Below are positions 16,303 to 24,309 of a DNA stretch of 64,000 nt, one piece after another. Source of the stretch: Rhodopseudomonas sp. P2A-2r (GTDB taxonomy: Bacteria; Pseudomonadota; Alphaproteobacteria; Rhizobiales; Xanthobacteraceae); assembly GCF_026015985.1 (NCBI RefSeq), contig NZ_CP110389.1, positions 5,550,001 through 5,614,000 on the forward strand. The letters run 5' to 3'. The number at the start of each line of letters is the position of its first letter. Positions within the stretch are counted from its first letter, which is position 1. Under the pieces are notes generated by a model. That model saw only the letters and a program-made list of their open reading frames with translations. It had not been told where the DNA came from and searched no databases. The translations under genes and the position numbers were made by a program.

Positions 16303-17412
16303 TCAGCCTGCCATGAACGGATAGTCCGTGTAGCCGGCGACATCGCCGCCGTAGAAAGTGGCGCGGTTGTAGGGCGTGAACGCCACCTGGCGCCGGATCC
16401 GTTCCGGCAGGTCGGGATTGGCGATGAAGGCGCGGCCGAACGCGATCGCATCGGCATTGCCGGACTCCACCGCCGCCTCTGCCGACGCCGCATCGAAGCC
16501 GCCGGCCGTGATCAGCACGCCCGGCCAGAACGGCCGGAACAGTTCGAACGCCGCCGGCACATTGGTGTGGTTGACCTCGGCGCGACCGGAGCCACTCGAA
16601 CGCGGCTCGACAAAATGCAGATAGGCCAGGCCCGGCGTCTTCAACTCTTCGATGACGTAGGTGTACAGCGGCATCGGATCGGCCTCGCCGGTATCATTGG
16701 CGACGCCATAGGGTGACAGCCGTACCGCGACGCGGTCGGCGCCCCACACGTCGATGACCGCCTGCGTGACCTCCAGCAGCAACCGCGCGCGGTTCTCGAT
16801 GGAGCCGCCATACCGGTCGGTGCGCTGGTTGGAGCGTGACTGCAGGAACTGCTCCAGCAGATAGCCATTGGCGCCGTGCACTTCGACGCCATCGAAGCCG
16901 GCCGCCATCGCGTTGCGCGCGCCCTGGCGATAGGCCTCGATTACAGCGGCGATCTCCGCGGTCTCGAGCGCCCGGGGGACTTCATACGGCACCGTCGCAC
17001 CATCGGCGCTGCGGGTGGTGCCGGAAATGGCGATGGCCGACGCCGACACGGGCAGCACGCCGCCGGGCTGGAATGAGGAATGCGAGGCGCGACCGACATG
17101 CCAGAGCTGCAGGAAGATGACGCCGCCTTTGGCATGAGCGGCGTCGGTGACCTGCTTCCAGCCGGCGACCTGCTGCTCCGAATGAATGCCAGGCGTATCC
17201 GGATTACCGCGCCCTTCCGGCATGACCTGCGAGGCCTCGGCGATGATCAGGCCGCCTTCGCTCGCCCGCTGACCGTAGTATTCGGCATTGAGCGGCCGCG
17301 CAGCGAGGCTGTCGCGATCGGCGCGCATCCGCGTCAGCGGCGCCATCACCACGCGGTGGCTCAGCGTATACGGACCGATCTGCAGCGGCGTGAACAGCGA
17401 GGGAGATGGCAT
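16303..17412 (-). CDS. Old yellow enzyme / NADH:flavin oxidoreductase (alkene reductase)
   Basis: 369 residues, an FMN TIM barrel of the OYE family. Visible markers are SLFTPLQIGPYTLSHRVVMA then PLTRMRA, GLIIAEASQVMPEGRG, the substrate-binding HGANGYLLEQF (H-x-x-N), SNQRTDRYGGSIENRARLLL, and the C-terminal FMN-phosphate site ITAGGFD...DAIAFGRAFIANPDL. Relatives (NemA, XenA/B, PETN reductase) reduce alpha,beta-unsaturated carbonyls, nitrate esters or N-ethylmaleimide with NAD(P)H. The physiological substrate is unknown. The start at 17412 has GGAG five bases upstream; longer frames to 17535 lack a site. It is divergent from the sugar ABC operon. Confidence 0.93.
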   Translation of the reverse strand: MPSPSLFTPLQIGPYTLSHRVVMAPLTRMRADRDSLAARPLNAEYYGQRASEGGLIIAEASQVMPEGRGNPDTPGIHSEQQVAGWKQVTDAAHAKGGVIFLQLWHVGRASHSSFQPGGVLPVSASAIAISGTTRSADGATVPYEVPRALETAEIAAVIEAYRQGARNAMAAGFDGVEVHGANGYLLEQFLQSRSNQRTDRYGGSIENRARLLLEVTQAVIDVWGADRVAVRLSPYGVANDTGEADPMPLYTYVIEELKTPGLAYLHFVEPRSSGSGRAEVNHTNVPAAFELFRPFWPGVLITAGGFDAASAEAAVESGNADAIAFGRAFIANPDLPERIRRQVAFTPYNRATFYGGDVAGYTDYPFMAG

Positions 17413-17631
17413 CGGGACTCCATTCGGAATTTTGTTGGGCCATGGCAAATGTCGGCCGGGGCGGTCGGTAGAGTATGCCGGTCGAAGCAGCGAAACGGCA
17501 AGGCGGTGCGCTCCCCTTCTCACTCCCCGACGCAAGGCTTATCGCCAGGCGGGACGGCGGCACGCGCGGCCATAGGTTTTGCAAAGACCTCAACCGGCCC
17601 GCCGGATCTGCGCCTGCTACGAAAGTCGAAG

Positions 17632-17674
17632 GTACGATCATCGTACAACTCTGGCTAATGCTGCTTTGCAGCAT
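17632..17674. promoter_or_regulatory. Two dyads upstream of the sugar ABC operon
   Basis: GTACGAT-C-ATCGTAC (17632-17646) and ATGCTGC-TTT-GCAGCAT (17658-17674) are perfect 7-base inverted repeats lying 10 to 50 bases upstream of a plausible -35. Spacing and symmetry suit operator sites for a dimeric regulator, but no regulator gene lies nearby in this window, so the assignment is inference. The remaining part of the 334-base gap toward the OYE gene holds nothing I recognise. Confidence 0.5.
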
Positions 17675-17683
17675 CCAATTCAC

Positions 17684-17711
17684 TTGCCGGATTGATACGC
17701 CTCCCTACAGT
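17684..17711 (+). promoter_or_regulatory. Probable sigma-70-type promoter of the sugar ABC operon
   Basis: TTGCCG (17684-17689) and TACAGT (17706-17711) with a 16-base spacer lie upstream of an A/T-rich leader and an AGGGAGGA ribosome site at 17734-17741. The position just downstream of two dyads supports regulated transcription. Confidence 0.45.
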
Positions 17712-17746
17712 GGCGGGATAAAAATAAAATATCAGGGAGGACAATT

Positions 17747-19132
17747 GTGACATCCACGTTTCGTACGTTTGCATTTGCGGCGCTTGCCGGCACGTTTCTC
17801 GTCCACGCCGGCGGCGTGGCGTTTGCCCAGGAAAAGAAGATCACGGTCTGGTTCAGCAAGGGCTTCTACAAGTCCGAGGATGAATCGCTGATCGAGGCGA
17901 TCAAGAAATTCGAAGCCAAGACCGGCATCAAGGTCGAGCTGTCGCAATACGCTATTCAGGACATGATCCCGAAGACGGTGGCGGCGCTGGATTCCGGCAC
18001 ACCGCCGGACGTCGCCTATGCCGACACCTATGACGTGCAGGCCTCCGGCAAGTGGGCATCCGAGGGCAAGCTCGAGGACCTCACCGACATCCTGACGCCG
18101 ATCAAGGGCAATTTCGCGCCCAACACCATCGAGACGGCATTCCTCTACAATGACGTCACCAAAAAGAAGGCCTATTACGGCTTTCCGCTGAAGCAGCAGT
18201 CGATGCATGTGGAAATCTGGGGCGACATGCTGGAGCAGGCCGGCTTCAAGGTCAGCGATATCCCGAAGGACTGGAAGGGTTACTGGTCGTTCTGGTGCGA
18301 CAAGGTGCAGCCGGCCTACCGCAAGGCATCCGGCACCCGCGCCTTCGGCGTCGGACAGCCGATGGGCGTGGAATCCACAGACTCCTTCCAGTCGTTCTAC
18401 ACCTTCATGGACGCCTACAACGTCAAGCTGGTCGACGACGACGGCAAGCTGCTGGTCGACGATCCCAAGGTGCGCGAAGGCCTGATCGGCGCGCTCCGCG
18501 ATTACACCGACACCTATATCAAGGGCTGCTCGCCGCCCTCCTCGACCACGTGGAAGGACCCCGACAACAACGTCGCGTTCCACAACAAGACCATCGTGAT
18601 GACCCACAACTTCACGATCTCGATCGCGGCCAAGTGGTTCGAGGACTCGCAGAACCAGGCACTGACGCCGGAACAGCGCGCCGCGGGCAAGAAGGCCTAT
18701 GAGGAAACCATCATCACGGCGTCGTTCCCCAACAAGCCCGACGGCACGCCGATCAAGTATCGCTCCGACGTCAAGACCGGCATGATCTTCAGCGCGTCCA
18801 AGAACAAGCCGGAGGCCAAGGAATTCGTCAAATTCCTGCTGCAGGAAGAAAACCTGCAGCCCTACATCGAAGGCGCGCTGGGCCGCTGGTTCCCGGTGAC
18901 CACCGCCGGCCAGAAGAGCGCATTCTGGCAGGCCGACCGTCATCGCAAGGCGGTGTACAACCAGTTCATGGGCGGCACCTCGACGTTCGACTTCGTGAAG
19001 AACTACAAGTTCACGATCCTCAACAACGAGAACGCCTGGGCCAAGGCCATGAACCGCGTGGTCAGCGAGAAGGTGCCGGTCGACAAGGCCGTGGATGAGC
19101 TGATCGCCCGCATCAAGCAGGTCGCGGGCTAA
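17747..19132 (+). CDS. ABC importer periplasmic sugar-binding protein (family 1)
   Basis: 461 residues. Start is GTG with the very strong AGGGAGG six bases upstream. A signal peptide (TFRTFAFAALAGTFLVHAGG...FAQ) precedes an MBP-like solute-binding protein: ITVWFSKGFYKSEDESLIEA, KTGIKVELSQYAIQDMIPKT, PDVAYADTYDV and a C-terminal SASKNKPEAKEFVKFLLQEE. Family-1 proteins bind sugars or polyols and deliver them to MalF/MalG-like permeases, which follow directly. The exact ligand cannot be read from sequence. A 14-base perfect hairpin after its stop probably stabilises this message relative to the permease genes. Confidence 0.9.
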   Translation: MTSTFRTFAFAALAGTFLVHAGGVAFAQEKKITVWFSKGFYKSEDESLIEAIKKFEAKTGIKVELSQYAIQDMIPKTVAALDSGTPPDVAYADTYDVQASGKWASEGKLEDLTDILTPIKGNFAPNTIETAFLYNDVTKKKAYYGFPLKQQSMHVEIWGDMLEQAGFKVSDIPKDWKGYWSFWCDKVQPAYRKASGTRAFGVGQPMGVESTDSFQSFYTFMDAYNVKLVDDDGKLLVDDPKVREGLIGALRDYTDTYIKGCSPPSSTTWKDPDNNVAFHNKTIVMTHNFTISIAAKWFEDSQNQALTPEQRAAGKKAYEETIITASFPNKPDGTPIKYRSDVKTGMIFSASKNKPEAKEFVKFLLQEENLQPYIEGALGRWFPVTTAGQKSAFWQADRHRKAVYNQFMGGTSTFDFVKNYKFTILNNENAWAKAMNRVVSEKVPVDKAVDELIARIKQVAG

Positions 19133-19141
19133 GTCCGTCAT

Positions 19142-19174
19142 TCCGGGGCGCGCAGCATCGCTGCGCGCCCCGGA
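19142..19174 (+). terminator. Intra-operon hairpin after the binding-protein gene
   Basis: Perfect 14-base inverted repeat TCCGGGGCGCGCAG / CTGCGCGCCCCGGA with a 5-base loop, nine bases after the stop, without a U-tract. This is the classic place for a stabilising or attenuating hairpin between a binding-protein gene and its permeases, so that the binding protein is made in excess. Confidence 0.65.
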
Positions 19175-19181
19175 GCACCGA

Positions 19182-19229
19182 CCTCATGGTGAGGAGCGCG
19201 CCTCTGAGCGCGGGTCTCGAACCATGAAG
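19182..19229. repeat. Dispersed repeat, CTTCATGGTTCG family, copy 1
   Basis: The stretch beginning CCTCATGGTGAGGAGCGCGC and ending CGAACCATGAAG is, in reverse complement, a near copy of 30489-30536 between gap and pgk. Only a few central positions differ. It adjoins further repeat-like sequence with CCGCTCCTCAGGATGAGG up to about 19312. It is an extragenic repeat lengthening the gap between the binding-protein and first permease genes. Confidence 0.75.
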
Positions 19230-19364
19230 TGTATTCGTCATCCCGAGCGAATGGCGTGCCATTCGCAGGAGACGCGGCCGAAGACGACCGCTCCTCAGGA
19301 TGAGGGCACGGCTCGGATCGGCCGTTCTCGGAAGCACGACACCTCGATCTTCTACAGGTACGCC

Positions 19365-20243
19365 ATGACGTCACTCACGCTCTCCTCGCCCCAAGACACG
19401 ATCCCGCGAAAACCGTGGTCGGCGCGGCTGTCGACGCAGCAGGTCTGGGGGCTGGCGTTGCTGACGCCGTACATGCTCGTGTTCCTGGCTTTCGTCGTCT
19501 ATCCCGTCTGCTACGGGCTGTGGCTGGCGCGGCATCCGGCGAGCTACGTGGCGCTGTATCACGATCCGATTTTCGCCCGCGCCGCGGTCAACACGCTGAT
19601 CTTCCTGATCATCGGCATCAATTTCAAAATGCTGATCGCGCTGTTCCTGTCCGGCTTCTTCGTCAACACGCGCACCTGGATCAAATGGCTGTCGGTGCTG
19701 TTCATCCTGCCCTGGGCGGTACCGTCGATCCCGACCATCCTGTCGGTGCGATTCATGTTCAATCCCGAATGGGGCATGGTCAATAATCTGATCTTCAGGT
19801 TCACCGGCGAGGACGGGCCGAACTGGCTCAACGATCCCACCATCGCGCTGACCATGGCGATCGGCATGCACATCTGGAAGTCGCTGCCGTTCTGGACGCT
19901 GATCCTGATCACCGGGCGGCTGGCGATTCCCGACGACCAGTTCGAGGCCGCGGAGGTCGACGGCGCCAGCCCGTGGCAGAAGTTCCGCTACGTCACCTGG
20001 CCGTCGATGCGCACGCTGTATCTGACCTGCACGCTGCTCTCGATGATCTGGACGCTCGGCGACTTCAACAGCGTCTATCTGCTCACCGGCGGCGGCCCTG
20101 CCGACCTCACCCATGTGCTGGCCACATTGGGCATCCGCTATCTCCGCCTCGACCAGCTCGACCTGTCGATGGCGGCGATCGTCTGCGCGCTGCCGCTGGT
20201 GCTGCCTCTGGTCTATGTGATGATGAAACGGTTGTCGCGATGA
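19365..20243 (+). CDS. ABC sugar importer permease, MalF-like
   Basis: 292 residues with about six membrane spans (WGLALLTPYMLVFLAFVVYP, NTLIFLIIGINFKMLIALFL, WLSVLFILPWAVPSIPTI, MHIWKSLPFWTLILITGRLA, LPLVLPLVYVMMKRL). The ATPase-contacting EAA loop reads EAAEVDGASPWQKFRYVTWP. It forms the translocation pore with the next gene. The start at 19365 has AGG about seven bases upstream; the longer frame from 19224 would be translated through the dispersed repeat and is rejected. Its stop overlaps the next start (ATGA). Confidence 0.92.
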   Translation: MTSLTLSSPQDTIPRKPWSARLSTQQVWGLALLTPYMLVFLAFVVYPVCYGLWLARHPASYVALYHDPIFARAAVNTLIFLIIGINFKMLIALFLSGFFVNTRTWIKWLSVLFILPWAVPSIPTILSVRFMFNPEWGMVNNLIFRFTGEDGPNWLNDPTIALTMAIGMHIWKSLPFWTLILITGRLAIPDDQFEAAEVDGASPWQKFRYVTWPSMRTLYLTCTLLSMIWTLGDFNSVYLLTGGGPADLTHVLATLGIRYLRLDQLDLSMAAIVCALPLVLPLVYVMMKRLSR

Positions 20244-21106
20244 AGATATCAGAGATGCGCATGCCCACCCTGCGCGAGGTCGGCGTCGAGGCGCGCCTGC
20301 TGCTGATCGGCATTCCCGTGTTCATCTGGACCATGCTGCCGCTGTATCACCTGTTCCTGTTCGCGATCTCGCCGAAGCAGGATGCCTTCGCAGGCAAGCT
20401 GTGGCCGGATCATCCGACGCTGCACAATTTCGGCATCGTGTTCGGCCAGAAGCACTACTTCCTGCGCGATTTCTGGGCGCAGTTCTGGAATTCCACGGTG
20501 ATCGCGCTGTCGGTCGGCGTGCTGACGCTGGTGATCGCCACCGCGGCAGCGTTCGCTATCTCGCGGCTACGGGTGCGCGGCGGACGGCTGGTGATGAATC
20601 TGGCGCTGTTCACCTACTTCATTCCGGCGGCATTCCTTGCCGTGCCGATGTATCGCACCATGGGCAATTACGGTCTGCTCAACAATCACTGGTCGCTGAT
20701 CCTGGCCATGGTGACCATCGCCTCGCCCTATGCCATCTGGGTGCTCAAGCAGGCCTCCGACAAGTTGCCGGTCGAGCTCGACGAGGCCGCCATCATGGAC
20801 GGCGCCACAACGCCCCAGCTGTTCCGGCTGGTCTATCTGCCCTTGATGCTGCCGTCGCTGGTGGCAGTCGGCGCCTATGCGGTGCTGCTGGCGTGGAACG
20901 AATATCTCTACGCATTCCTGCTGCTGTCCAAGGACACCGAGATCACCCTGCCGGTAGCGCTCGGCAACTTCCTCGCCGCCGACGACTCGCCGTGGGAACT
21001 GCTGATGACCACCGGCCTGATCTATGCGCTGCCGCCGGCGGCGATGTACTACGCCTTCAAGCGCTACATGGTCGGCGGTCTGACGGCCGGTGCAGTGAAG
21101 TCGTAG
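20240..21106 (+). CDS. ABC sugar importer permease, MalG-like
   Basis: 288 residues, about six spans (LLLIGIPVFIWTMLPLYHLF, NSTVIALSVGVLTLVIATAA, MNLALFTYFIPAAFLAVPMY, LILAMVTIASPYAIWVLKQA). The EAA loop is DEAAIMDGATTPQLFRLVYL. It starts inside the stop of the MalF-like gene (ATGA), showing translational coupling. No ATP-binding subunit follows; the next gene is on the opposite strand. The importer must use an ATPase encoded elsewhere, as happens with promiscuous MsmK/UgpC-type ATPases. Confidence 0.92.
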   Translation: MKISEMRMPTLREVGVEARLLLIGIPVFIWTMLPLYHLFLFAISPKQDAFAGKLWPDHPTLHNFGIVFGQKHYFLRDFWAQFWNSTVIALSVGVLTLVIATAAAFAISRLRVRGGRLVMNLALFTYFIPAAFLAVPMYRTMGNYGLLNNHWSLILAMVTIASPYAIWVLKQASDKLPVELDEAAIMDGATTPQLFRLVYLPLMLPSLVAVGAYAVLLAWNEYLYAFLLLSKDTEITLPVALGNFLAADDSPWELLMTTGLIYALPPAAMYYAFKRYMVGGLTAGAVKS

Positions 21107-21149
21107 ACACCGGCACCGCGACCGGCGCGCGGCCGGATCGCCGGGCCGG

Positions 21150-21458
21150 CTACCTGCCGGGCCACGTCGACACGGCCTTCTTGCAAGGATCCGACAGCGC
21201 GCTGAAATTCTCGTTCAGGCATTTGCGAACCCGACCGCCGCCGGGAATGGTGCCCGCGCATAGTTTGCGGTAGTCCGCCTCGCAGGCCTGGCGGGCCTGG
21301 CCGCGGCCGTCCTGTGCCATCGCCACAGACAACGTCACCACCAGGATCCCGATCAGGCATGCCGCCGCGAGCAGCGCCCGCATGAACGTGTCGCTCGGGC
21401 GAAAAACGAACCTCTTGCCGTCGTTACGCGGCATCCGTGAATTCACTCGCTGCACCAT
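21150..21458 (-). CDS. Small secreted or anchored cysteine-rich-repeat protein
   Basis: 102 residues. A hydrophobic segment (FMRALLAAACLIGILVVTLS) is followed by four cysteines in two C-x6-C-like pairs: RQACEADYRKLCAGTIPGGG then RVRKCLNENFSALSDPCKKA. This resembles the cysteine-rich repeat of Golgi apparatus protein 1 found in many rhizobial periplasmic proteins. GGGGAG five bases before the ATG at 21458 supports the longer start; an ATG at 21383 would leave a plain signal peptide but has a poor site. It is the last gene of the ECF sigma cluster, on the same strand with a gap of about 100 bases. Function unknown. Confidence 0.72.
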   Translation of the reverse strand: MVQRVNSRMPRNDGKRFVFRPSDTFMRALLAAACLIGILVVTLSVAMAQDGRGQARQACEADYRKLCAGTIPGGGRVRKCLNENFSALSDPCKKAVSTWPGR

Positions 21459-21557
21459 ATCGGCTCCCCATGCTTGAGATCGCTCAGGCCCGGACCATCC
21501 AGGCCGATAGAGTTGATACGCACCGGTTGCGGAGATCCCTCGCGGCGCCGCAACGTC

Positions 21558-22001
21558 TCAGCGCGGAAACCCGCCGACGAGTTGACGTCGCCCTTTCGGA
21601 GAAATCTGGTCCAGCGTCTCGATGAAGGTGTCGATCACGGCGTCGCCGATCTTGATGCGCTTGTCGCGCGCATCCAGAATCGCGGCGCGCAATGCGGCCT
21701 TGTCCAGCTCCGGCTGTCCCGTCAGTTGCAGCGTCTTGCGCATCGCCCTCAGGTAGTCTGCCTGTAGCGGCAGCATGTCGGGCTGCTTCTCGCGGTAGAT
21801 CCGCCACAGGATATCTGCATCCTCCTGCGGCAGCCGTGCGGCGATGCGCTCGACCATTCTCAGCGGCATACCGGCATTGGCCGGCGGCCCGTCCGGTTGA
21901 AACCACTGCACCGAAACATAGGTCGCCAGCGCGAGATTGATGCAGAGCGATGCCAGGAGCGCCCAGCGCAGGCGCTTCGGCGGAGAGGGCCAGAATGTCA
22001 T
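21558..22001 (-). CDS. Periplasmic metal-sensor-like protein (CnrX/Spy-CpxP type)
   Basis: 147 residues. An N-terminal membrane anchor (RWALLASLCINLALATYVSV) precedes an all-helical periplasmic domain (MVERIAARLPQEDADILWRI, LRAMRKTLQLTGQPELDKAA, VIDTFIETLDQISPKGRRQL). The pattern of four helices with an LTPEGR-like end is that of heavy-metal-resistance periplasmic sensors (CnrX, NreX, CpxP). In the Cnr system CnrX releases the sigma factor from the anti-sigma factor in response to metals. The His/Met ligands of CnrX are not clearly conserved here, so the signal is unknown. It overlaps the anti-sigma gene by four bases. Confidence 0.8.
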   Translation of the reverse strand: MTFWPSPPKRLRWALLASLCINLALATYVSVQWFQPDGPPANAGMPLRMVERIAARLPQEDADILWRIYREKQPDMLPLQADYLRAMRKTLQLTGQPELDKAALRAAILDARDKRIKIGDAVIDTFIETLDQISPKGRRQLVGGFPR

Positions 22002-22417
22002 TGGACCCCCCAGGGCGAGATGACGGAACTATCGAACAGCATGCTGACCAGCGACATGCCCTCGTCCGACGGATGATAGGGAAGCGCGCTCGCCAGCCAG
22101 ACGCCGACCAGTAACGAACAGGCTAGGCCGGTGACCGGAACCATCGATCCCGGCTGCCATAGCCGCCGGTACCAAGGCAGCACCGCCTGTGCCCGCGCGA
22201 GGCGCTGCAGGACCGCCAGGCCCGCTTGTCCGGCGCGCGCATTGCCGATGTCGGGCGCGGTTGCGAACAGCCGGTCGAAACCGCGCTGCGCCTCGAGAAT
22301 TGCCGCGCCGTCCGCGCTCGCCGCGATGCCGCGTGCGGCAGCCTGCGTGGCCACCGGCCAGCGATCGATGTCGCCTCCCCATGTCTCCGCCAATTGCCTG
22401 AATTGATCGCGTGTCAT
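21998..22417 (-). CDS. Membrane anti-sigma factor (CnrY-like)
   Basis: 139 residues. A soluble N-terminal part (MTRDQFRQLAETWGGDIDRW...AARGIAASADGAAILEAQRG) probably binds the sigma factor. One membrane span follows (VPVTGLACSLLVGVWLASAL), with a short periplasmic tail. It overlaps both the sigma gene (start inside its stop, ATGA) and the CnrX-like gene. Size, topology and gene order are those of an ECF anti-sigma factor. There is no zinc-binding ZAS motif, so sensing would depend on the periplasmic partner. Assignment rests mainly on context. Confidence 0.75.
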   Translation of the reverse strand: MTRDQFRQLAETWGGDIDRWPVATQAAARGIAASADGAAILEAQRGFDRLFATAPDIGNARAGQAGLAVLQRLARAQAVLPWYRRLWQPGSMVPVTGLACSLLVGVWLASALPYHPSDEGMSLVSMLFDSSVISPWGVQ

Positions 22418-22971
22418 ACCTGCCTCCCGCCATCCTGAATTTTCCTGACTTGCTCCCTGAGCGCGTCGCGTGCGCGCGCCAGCAGCGACTCGAATGCCTT
22501 GGCGCTGATGTTCATGGCCTCGGCGGACTGCTCGCCGCTCAGCCCTTCCATGTGAAACAGCGCGATGGCGCCACGTTGCCGGTCGGACAGATGCGCCATT
22601 GCCTGCTCCAGCATCCGCCGCTCCTGATCCGCGATCAGCCGCTCCACCGGTTCGGGCCTGTCATCCCGCACATCGCCTGCGTCTTCGATCGGCGCGAAGG
22701 CCGGCTTGCGCACGCGGTCGAAAGCGAGATTGAGCACGATCCGGTAGAGCCAGGTGGTGAACCGCGCCACTGCCGGATCGAACGATGTCGCGCGCGTCCA
22801 GATTCGCAGGAAGGCTTCCTGACCGATCTCGTCGGCCTCGGCGGCATTGCGGACGACGCGCTGGGCGACGCGGATGGCGCGCGGCATGTACCGGCCCATC
22901 AGGATGCGAAACGCCTGCTGCTGGCGCGCCGCGACCGCCAGCATCAGGGCTTCGTCCGTTTCGTTCTCCAT
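22414..22971 (-). CDS. ECF RNA polymerase sigma factor
   Basis: 185 residues. Region 2 is AFRILMGRYMPRAIRVAQRV then EADEIGQEAFLRIW and FTTWLYRIVLNLAFDRVRK (core binding and -10 recognition). Region 4 is LSDRQRGAIALFHMEGLSGE then QSAEAMNISAKAFESLLARA (-35 helix-turn-helix). This matches ECF sigma factors of the CnrH/RpoE-like group. The start at 22971 (MENETDEALML) is chosen because the frame upstream runs into the small secreted gene and has no family character. The overlap with its anti-sigma gene indicates balanced production. Targets probably include its own cluster. Confidence 0.92.
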   Translation of the reverse strand: MENETDEALMLAVAARQQQAFRILMGRYMPRAIRVAQRVVRNAAEADEIGQEAFLRIWTRATSFDPAVARFTTWLYRIVLNLAFDRVRKPAFAPIEDAGDVRDDRPEPVERLIADQERRMLEQAMAHLSDRQRGAIALFHMEGLSGEQSAEAMNISAKAFESLLARARDALREQVRKIQDGGRQV

Positions 22972-23044
22972 CGCCTGCGTCCCAGGTTCGCCGCGCGGCA
23001 ACGTCGCACGGACACGCCGGGCTACGGATGCCAATGCCATGGCA

Positions 23045-23338
23045 TCAGCAGCGCCGCCACGCGCCCGCGTACCAGCACCGCCGCGGCGGCGGCACATAGG
23101 CGGGCGGTGCGACATAGACGGGCGGCGCAACGTAATACGGCGCCGCCATCGCGTAGCGCGGCCGATAGCAGCCGGGATAGACGCCGACGCCGCGCCAACC
23201 ATAACGCACGCAGGCCACCGTTTCCACGTTCGAGGCCGCGGCGATGGCGGGACGCAGCGCATCCGGCGCCATCAGCGGCGCTGCCTTGGCCACGGGCGCG
23301 GCGACGAGCAGCGCTGCGAGGATCGGAAATTTCCACAT
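23045..23338 (-). CDS. Small secreted Pro/Tyr-rich protein
   Basis: 97 residues. Signal peptide MWKFPILAALLVAAPVAKAA is followed by a short mature part with CVRYGWRGVGVYPGC and a PPVYVAPPAYVPPPRRC repeat-like tail with paired cysteines. AAAGGA seven bases before the ATG fixes the start. Proteins with GY/PPxYV tails are frequent in rhizobial envelopes, but I know no function. It lies 34 bases after the outer-membrane gene and 73 bases before the sigma gene on the same strand, so it may belong to the sigma regulon. Confidence 0.75.
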   Translation of the reverse strand: MWKFPILAALLVAAPVAKAAPLMAPDALRPAIAAASNVETVACVRYGWRGVGVYPGCYRPRYAMAAPYYVAPPVYVAPPAYVPPPRRCWYAGAWRRC

Positions 23339-23372
23339 GGTGATATCCTTTCTTTCGCTGAGTGATGGACGA

Positions 23373-24089
23373 TCAGAAGCTCCAGTTGACGCCGGCGCGA
23401 AGCGTGTGGGTGTCGAGCTTGTGTTCGCGCTCGGCGAAAGCGACGTTGTCGAACGACTGCGCCGCAAGCGTCGCGGTGCCGTAGTTGTCGTAGAGATATT
23501 CGAGCCGGAACGTTGTCAGCGGCGAGATGCGGTAGTCGACACCGCCGCCGAGCGTCCAGCCCGCCCGCGTATCGCTCCAGCTCGCGGAAAGCCCGGCGGC
23601 GTTGTCGATCGCCTTGTTCTGCACGCCCGCCAGTGCCAGGCCGCCGGCCATGAAGATCATCGCCTGATCGAAGCTATAGCCGAGCCGGGCGCGCAGATGC
23701 CCGTTCCAGGTCATCCTGGTCTGCAACTGGGTCAGCGTGGGATCGGGCGCGAGGCCGGTATCGATGGTCGCGCTGCCACCGACGACATTGATGTCAGCCT
23801 CAAGACCGCTGACGAAGCGGCCCCGCTGCCTGGCGTAACCGAGCGTGACGCCGCCCATGAACGACTTCGGATCGACGACATGGGATTCACCGGTCGAGGG
23901 AATGCCGATTTCTCCGCCGCCCCACAGATAGCCGGCCTGGACGCCGACATAAGGCCCCGCCCAGCTCGGCAGCAGCGGCACCACAGACTGCCGCTGCGCG
24001 ACAGGCGCCGCCACGCCGAGATCGGCAGCCAACCCCTTGCCGATGCCGGACAGGCCGAGCAGGCACGCCAAACCAATTGCTTTCTTCAT
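23373..24089 (-). CDS. Outer-membrane beta-barrel protein (Omp25/OprF-type 8-strand)
   Basis: 238 residues. Signal peptide MKKAIGLACLLGLSGIGKGL-AA is followed by alternating hydrophobic strands typical of the small porin-like Omp25/Omp31 family: WAGPYVGVQAGYLWGGG, FMGGVTLGYARQRGRFVSGL, LRARLGYSFDQAMIFMAGGL, GWTLGGGVDYRISPLTTFRL, ending LRAGVNWSF with a terminal Phe recognised by BAM. The start at 24089 has AGGGGA about seven bases upstream. It is first in the run leading to the ECF sigma genes, which makes it a candidate envelope-stress target; that is inference. Confidence 0.9.
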   Translation of the reverse strand: MKKAIGLACLLGLSGIGKGLAADLGVAAPVAQRQSVVPLLPSWAGPYVGVQAGYLWGGGEIGIPSTGESHVVDPKSFMGGVTLGYARQRGRFVSGLEADINVVGGSATIDTGLAPDPTLTQLQTRMTWNGHLRARLGYSFDQAMIFMAGGLALAGVQNKAIDNAAGLSASWSDTRAGWTLGGGVDYRISPLTTFRLEYLYDNYGTATLAAQSFDNVAFAEREHKLDTHTLRAGVNWSF

Positions 24090-24156
24090 GCTGATCCCCT
24101 GGTAGCGCGGCGCGATGCGCCGCAAGACAGGGAAGTACGGCCGGCCCACGGATTTC

Positions 24157-24179
24157 CCTCGGCTGCAGCCGAGGTTTTT
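24157..24179 (+). terminator. Perfect 18-base palindrome followed by T5
   Basis: CCTCGGCTGCAGCCGAGG (24157-24174) followed by TTTTT on the plus strand lies 68 bases upstream of the outer-membrane gene start. On the plus strand it looks like an intrinsic terminator although no plus-strand gene precedes it. On the minus strand it would be an operator or leader hairpin of the outer-membrane gene. Confidence 0.45.
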
Positions 24180-24309
24180 AAGCGTCCGGTTCACAAAGCT
24201 TAATCCAGCGCGGAGAGGAACCGCCTAGGCTTCAGAGGGAGTGGATTGGACTCTGACGCATGTTTGAGCGGGCTCTGACGCGGGACGTCTTCGCATGGGC
24301 GCTGTGCGC

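Noticed and set aside
19224..19364. Upstream extension of the MalF-like permease
   Set aside because: It is made of dispersed repeat sequence and lies before the hydrophobic N-terminus typical of the family.
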